Below, piece after piece: positions 43,885 through 46,460 of a stretch of DNA of 46,460 nt. The notes under the pieces are model-generated. The model was not told the DNA's origin. It was given only the letters and a program-made list of their open reading frames with translations, and ran no database searches. Both the position numbers and the translations under genes were made by a program. This DNA comes from an uncultured Alphaproteobacteria bacterium (GTDB taxonomy: Bacteria > Pseudomonadota > Alphaproteobacteria > UBA7985 > CAJQQZ01), in NCBI GenBank assembly GCA_905480575.1, contig CAJQQZ010000033.1, positions 1-46,460 of the forward strand. Reading direction: 5' to 3'. The first letter of the stretch is position 1. Every line of letters starts with the position of its first letter.

Positions 43885-44043
43885 GAAGAGCCAGACCGCC
43901 GTTGACGTTGATTGTCCTCCAAGGCCTGCAAAAGCAGGTGGGCGCCGCGATACTAGGACCACGATCCTAACAGAGACAGCTCCCTAGGAAATCATTATTG
44001 GCCCCGGAGACATATGCTTGCCTGACCTGCGGCCCAGCTCAAG
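43885..44043 (-). ncRNA. ssrS: 6S RNA (SsrS)
   Basis: On the minus strand a 12-bp closing stem pairs GAGCTGGGCCGC (44040-44029) with GCGGTCTGGCTC (43899-43888), counting G-U pairs. Inside, GTCTCCGGGGCC pairs with GGCCTTGGAGGAC with one bulge, leaving an open central region with small hairpins (for example CCTGC/GCAGG), the 6S architecture. The length of about 155-160 bases and position directly upstream of fau match alphaproteobacterial 6S RNA. It would bind RNA polymerase holoenzyme as a promoter mimic. Ends are estimated from the stem. Confidence 0.75.
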
Positions 44044-44088
44044 AAGTAAGAGGTGTCTTTAGCCTTTATCGCGCGAAGAAAGCAATGT

Positions 44089-45021
44089 TTATTGGTCGAG
44101 AGCGGTCATCATTTCGCGCCATTCGCGTTTTGTCATGCCTGAGTTTTCCTCTGTGACTTCTTCACCGGCGACCATGCGCTTCATAGCGTCGAGCATTTGT
44201 TTGGAGAAGGTGAAGGCACCAAGACGGTAGTCTTCGAACGCTTTGTGGGCAATGGGGACCCAAGCTTTGACTGTTTCAATCATCGCATCGGCATAAACTC
44301 TGATTTCATACTGAGCGTGTGGGTCAGCTCTCAAAGAGAGGAAATGCAACAGGTTATGAAGGTCCACTTTCCAATACCATTGGGTGTAGATATTAACCGG
44401 CAAATTCATGCGTGCCAGTTCTCTTGCCAGCCCAGCATTGCTTTCGTTAATCGTCTCACCGTCTTGGCGTTTGTTTAGCAAAGTTTCATAATGATCGTAT
44501 GAGCGTCCTGCATCGTCTTTAAGCATTCTTAATACGGCTTCGGCTTCTGCGCCTTCTAGAACGGCCCCACGTCCTTGGTTGTTGATCGCAGATTGTGCCG
44601 CAAGGTGCTCAGGTTGAGGAATATAGAATTCTCGATCTAGAACTGAATAACGTGCGGAGTATTCGTTTACATTGGCAGTGCGATGACGGATCCACTGGCG
44701 AGCGACGAAAACAGGCAGTTTGATGTGGTACTTGATTTCACACATCTCAAACGGCGTCGAATGGCGGTGGCGCATCAAATAGCGGATGAGACCAGCATCG
44801 TTGGAAACAGCTTTAGTGCCTTGACCGTAGGAGACACGGGCGGCTTGTACAATAGCGCTATCATCACCCATGTAGTCAACAACCCGGACGAAACCGTGGT
44901 CAAGAACTGGAATAGCCTTGTACAGGTAGTCTTCCAGATCCGGCGAACAAACCCGCAATGTTGGTTGCTGGTTCGACCTTTGTTGATCAATCTCGGCTTG
45001 TTGTTCCGCCTGTAGCGCCAT
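44089..45021 (-). CDS. thyX: Flavin-dependent thymidylate synthase ThyX
   Basis: 310 residues. The ThyX motif [13 protein letters not shown] (112-124) is intact, with [12 protein letters not shown] upstream and [15 protein letters not shown] near the C-terminus. It methylates dUMP using FAD and methylene-THF, and so replaces ThyA and does not produce dihydrofolate. It lies upstream of the 6S RNA and cyclo-ligase genes, a folate-related neighbourhood, and is divergent from ssrA. Confidence 0.97.
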   Translation of the reverse strand: MALQAEQQAEIDQQRSNQQPTLRVCSPDLEDYLYKAIPVLDHGFVRVVDYMGDDSAIVQAARVSYGQGTKAVSNDAGLIRYLMRHRHSTPFEMCEIKYHIKLPVFVARQWIRHRTANVNEYSARYSVLDREFYIPQPEHLAAQSAINNQGRGAVLEGAEAEAVLRMLKDDAGRSYDHYETLLNKRQDGETINESNAGLARELARMNLPVNIYTQWYWKVDLHNLLHFLSLRADPHAQYEIRVYADAMIETVKAWVPIAHKAFEDYRLGAFTFSKQMLDAMKRMVAGEEVTEENSGMTKREWREMMTALDQ

Positions 45022-45177
45022 GTTGTTTTCCTAGCGAATCTATATGTGCGTCCATCTAAACTAATTGCCGCTAAATGTGGAGTCTAGCTTTCCAATAGAT
45101 GCCAAAGAGATTCAAAGAGTTTTAAATTCCAAAGAATCTCCCTATATAGAAGGTGTGGGTAACCACTATGGCGATAA

Positions 45178-45460
45178 ACGGATTAGGTAATAAAGTGTAT
45201 AGGACCCGGGGGCAGTGCCCGGCGCCTCCACCATTTTCTTCTGACTATGGGGGCGAAACAGGATCGACTTGCGCTGAAAGCTTCTCTTTTTGCCCGGCAT
45301 TGTACCACCGTTATCGGGCTGTTTTTATAGTTGCAAATGATAACTATGCTCCGGTTGCTGTAGCTGCCTAACGGCGGTTCCACACCGAAACTAAATTCCT
45401 AGGCCTTAGCCGGTCTAGGTGGGGGCTTGGGGGGCACCTAGCAACAGAACGTCCCCCATA
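45178..45460 (+). ncRNA. ssrA: Circularly permuted two-piece tmRNA
   Basis: The acceptor piece comes first: T-arm CCGGG/CCCGG (45206-45222) with 7-base loop, then CGCCTCC and an encoded CCA (45231-45233). A 15-base intervening segment (45234-45248) is followed by the coding piece starting GGGGGCG (45249-45255), which pairs with CGCCTCC to rebuild the acceptor stem. Pseudoknot 1 stem is GCCCG 45292-45296 with CGGGC 45315-45319. The tag frame 45333-45371 encodes ANDNYAPVAVAA and a TAA stop. A second pseudoknot uses CTAGGTG/CACCTAG (45415-45441) and CCCCC 45453-45457. The permuted form is the alphaproteobacterial lineage. Outer ends are approximate. It rescues stalled ribosomes. Confidence 0.95.
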
Positions 45461-45497
45461 AAAAGCTGCAAAAAGCTTGATATGGGAACAGGTTAGA

Positions 45498-46052
45498 ATG
45501 TCAGACGGGGCTGGGACCGGAACACCGAATGATTTGTTGGGGTATGACGAGCTGGTAGAGAATGCTCTGCTTGCTGTTGTTAGAACTTGCCTTGAGCGGA
45601 CCGCAAAAGAGGGTCTTCCAGGCGAACATCATTTCTACATCAGCTTTGATACAGAGCATCCGGAAGTACAGTTGTCTGACGAACTACGGGAAAAGTACCA
45701 CCCGGAAATGACGATTGTTCTTCAGCACCAGTTTGAAGATTTAATCATTGACGATCAGGGTTTCTCGGTTGGCCTAAGTTTTGGTGGTTCAAACCACTTT
45801 CTTGTTATCCCATGGAGCGCTGTCACAGCCTTCCTCGATCCATCCGTTAACTTTGGCCTGCAATTTCGTTATGGTTCTGCTTCTATGGCAGAAGACGAAA
45901 CAGCCACTCTGGCTCCCGTCGAATCGGATGCGCCTCTTACTCTCGATGTGAAAGAAAACAACGTTGAGGCTATCGATGGAAATCAACCTTCAGGTGAATC
46001 GCCTGAAGATGATTCAAACATAATTGCTCTTGATCAATTCAGAAAAAAATAA
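45498..46052 (+). CDS. sspB: SspB, ClpXP adaptor for ssrA-tagged proteins (alpha type)
   Basis: 184 residues from ATG 45498, with CAGG 5 bases upstream; TTG 45477 is in frame but poor. It matches the alphaproteobacterial SspB: YDELVENALLAVVR start, HHFYISFDTEHPEVQLS, MTIVLQHQFEDL, FSVGLSFGG, IPWSAVTAFLDPSVNFGLQF, an acidic linker, and the C-terminal ClpX-binding tail IIALDQFRKK. It tethers AANDNY-type tags to ClpX. It begins about 40 bases after the tmRNA, so tag and tag-receptor are neighbours. Confidence 0.95.
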   Translation: MSDGAGTGTPNDLLGYDELVENALLAVVRTCLERTAKEGLPGEHHFYISFDTEHPEVQLSDELREKYHPEMTIVLQHQFEDLIIDDQGFSVGLSFGGSNHFLVIPWSAVTAFLDPSVNFGLQFRYGSASMAEDETATLAPVESDAPLTLDVKENNVEAIDGNQPSGESPEDDSNIIALDQFRKK

Positions 46053-46081
46053 AATCCACTGACGACTCTGATTTTTCACGC

Positions 46082-46110
46082 TGATTCACGCAATGAATCA
46101 CGGTTCTTTT
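46082..46110 (+). terminator. Weak hairpin after sspB
   Basis: TGATTCA and TGAATCA (46082-46088 and 46094-46100) form a 7-bp perfect stem with a 5-base loop, followed by CGGTTCTTTT. The stem is AT-rich and the T run is offset, so function as an intrinsic terminator is uncertain. Confidence 0.4.
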
Positions 46111-46174
46111 ACGTTGCCCAACTACTTTGGCCTTTGTGCTCAGCACTTGCTGGACGGGGTCAAAAACAAGAAGA

Positions 46175-46393
46175 ATGGAAAATCTGATGTGCAATGAATT
46201 GGAAGAATTCGTCGCTAAACTATGTGGTTTGGCAGTTGAAGCTAAGAAATTAGGACTTGAGGTCGACGAACAGTTTAACACAATCTTGTCAGCTTCTTAT
46301 CGCGAGATGCACTTGCCAACGGCATACTACCCGACTCTTTTTGATTTATCGATAGCTGGCTTTAGGATTTTCACCATCACTTCCGGGTCATAA
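46175..46393 (+). CDS. Hypothetical small protein (doubtful)
   Basis: 72 residues from ATG 46175 (or 46187). The first two thirds (NELEEFVAKLCGLAVEAKKLGLEVDEQF) read like an amphipathic helix with plausible codon use; the last part is less protein-like. Its last 67 bases overlap the 3' end of a minus-strand frame that looks more like a real gene. No family recognised and no strong ribosome site. Kept as a low-confidence gene because the gap after sspB would otherwise be empty. Confidence 0.35.
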   Translation: MENLMCNELEEFVAKLCGLAVEAKKLGLEVDEQFNTILSASYREMHLPTAYYPTLFDLSIAGFRIFTITSGS

Positions 46394-46460
46394 CGGATCA
46401 GTTTTCTGGCTTGTTCCAAAGCTGTTCTGAGCCAGGACTTGGCTGGAAAGCCGTGTCCTT
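46327..46460 (-). CDS. C-terminal end of an unrecognised protein (runs off right edge)
   Basis: A minus-strand frame enters from the right edge and ends at TAG 46329-46327, giving 43 residues including PAKSWLRTALEQARKLI and YDPEVMVKILKPAIDKS. The composition is protein-like (amphipathic helix, balanced charge). It is too short to assign to a family. It converges with the plus-strand genes. Confidence 0.45.
   Translation of the reverse strand, partial: GHGFPAKSWLRTALEQARKLIRYDPEVMVKILKPAIDKSKRVG

Noticed and set aside
45183-45383. Minus-strand open frame across the tmRNA gene
   Set aside because: The region is fully explained by tmRNA structure (CCA end, acceptor stem, pseudoknots, tag frame).
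1-46460. CRISPR arrays, tRNA or rRNA genes, prophage
   Set aside because: No regularly spaced direct repeats, no tRNA cloverleaf or rRNA sequence, and no phage structural genes were recognised on either strand.

Overview
The window is chromosomal DNA of an alphaproteobacterium, probably a marine Rhodospirillales/Kiloniellales-type organism. The class assignment rests on several independent signs: a circularly permuted two-piece tmRNA whose tag ends AVAA, directly followed by an alpha-type sspB; the gene order yebC-ruvCAB-ybgC-tolQRAB-pal-cpoB-tilS-ftsH-folP-glmM; a GTTC-N7-GTTC LexA box; and hisZ next to purA. The genus-level guess is inference. Base composition is moderate (near 48% GC by eye), coding density is high, and TTG start codons are frequent.

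Layout. 1-5.4 kb: the C-terminal end of an IS630-type transposase, an entericidin-like lipoprotein, a BrkB/YihY membrane protein overlapping a periplasmic rhodanese, and an envelope-remodelling pair (DUF882/M15-type peptidase and YcbB-type L,D-transpeptidase). 5.4-12.3 kb: small lipoproteins, a membrane zinc peptidase coupled to a lipase-like hydrolase, malonyl-CoA decarboxylase, a SapC-family protein and an AsmA-family protein. 12.6-16.8 kb: a four-gene operon coding for a coiled-coil protein, a membrane protein with a Roadblock-like cytoplasmic part and an OmpA-like periplasmic part, a Rab/Ras-like small GTPase, and a soluble histidine kinase. This is the best candidate for an undescribed system here. 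16.9-24.2 kb: a molybdopterin oxidoreductase, phosphomanno/glucomutase, clpS-clpA, a surface-antigen-like lipoprotein and glyoxalase I.

24.2-45.0 kb is read almost entirely on the minus strand. It holds purA, hisZ, alaX, glmM, folP, ftsH, tilS, cpoB, pal, tolBARQ, ybgC, ruvBAC, yebC, a YmdB-type phosphoesterase, 5-formyl-THF cyclo-ligase, a 6S RNA gene and thyX. A LexA-type operator sits before yebC-ruvCAB. ruvC appears to start at CTG, because no ATG, GTG or TTG exists upstream of its catalytic aspartate motif. A strong terminator separates pal from cpoB.

45.2-46.5 kb (plus strand) carries ssrA (permuted tmRNA) and sspB, the adaptor that delivers tmRNA-tagged proteins to ClpXP, then a doubtful small gene and the C-terminal end of an unrecognised minus-strand gene. 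Together with clpS-clpA (N-degron proteolysis) and ftsH, the window is rich in protein quality control. Tol-Pal, L,D-transpeptidase, DUF882 peptidase and AsmA make cell-envelope maintenance the second theme.
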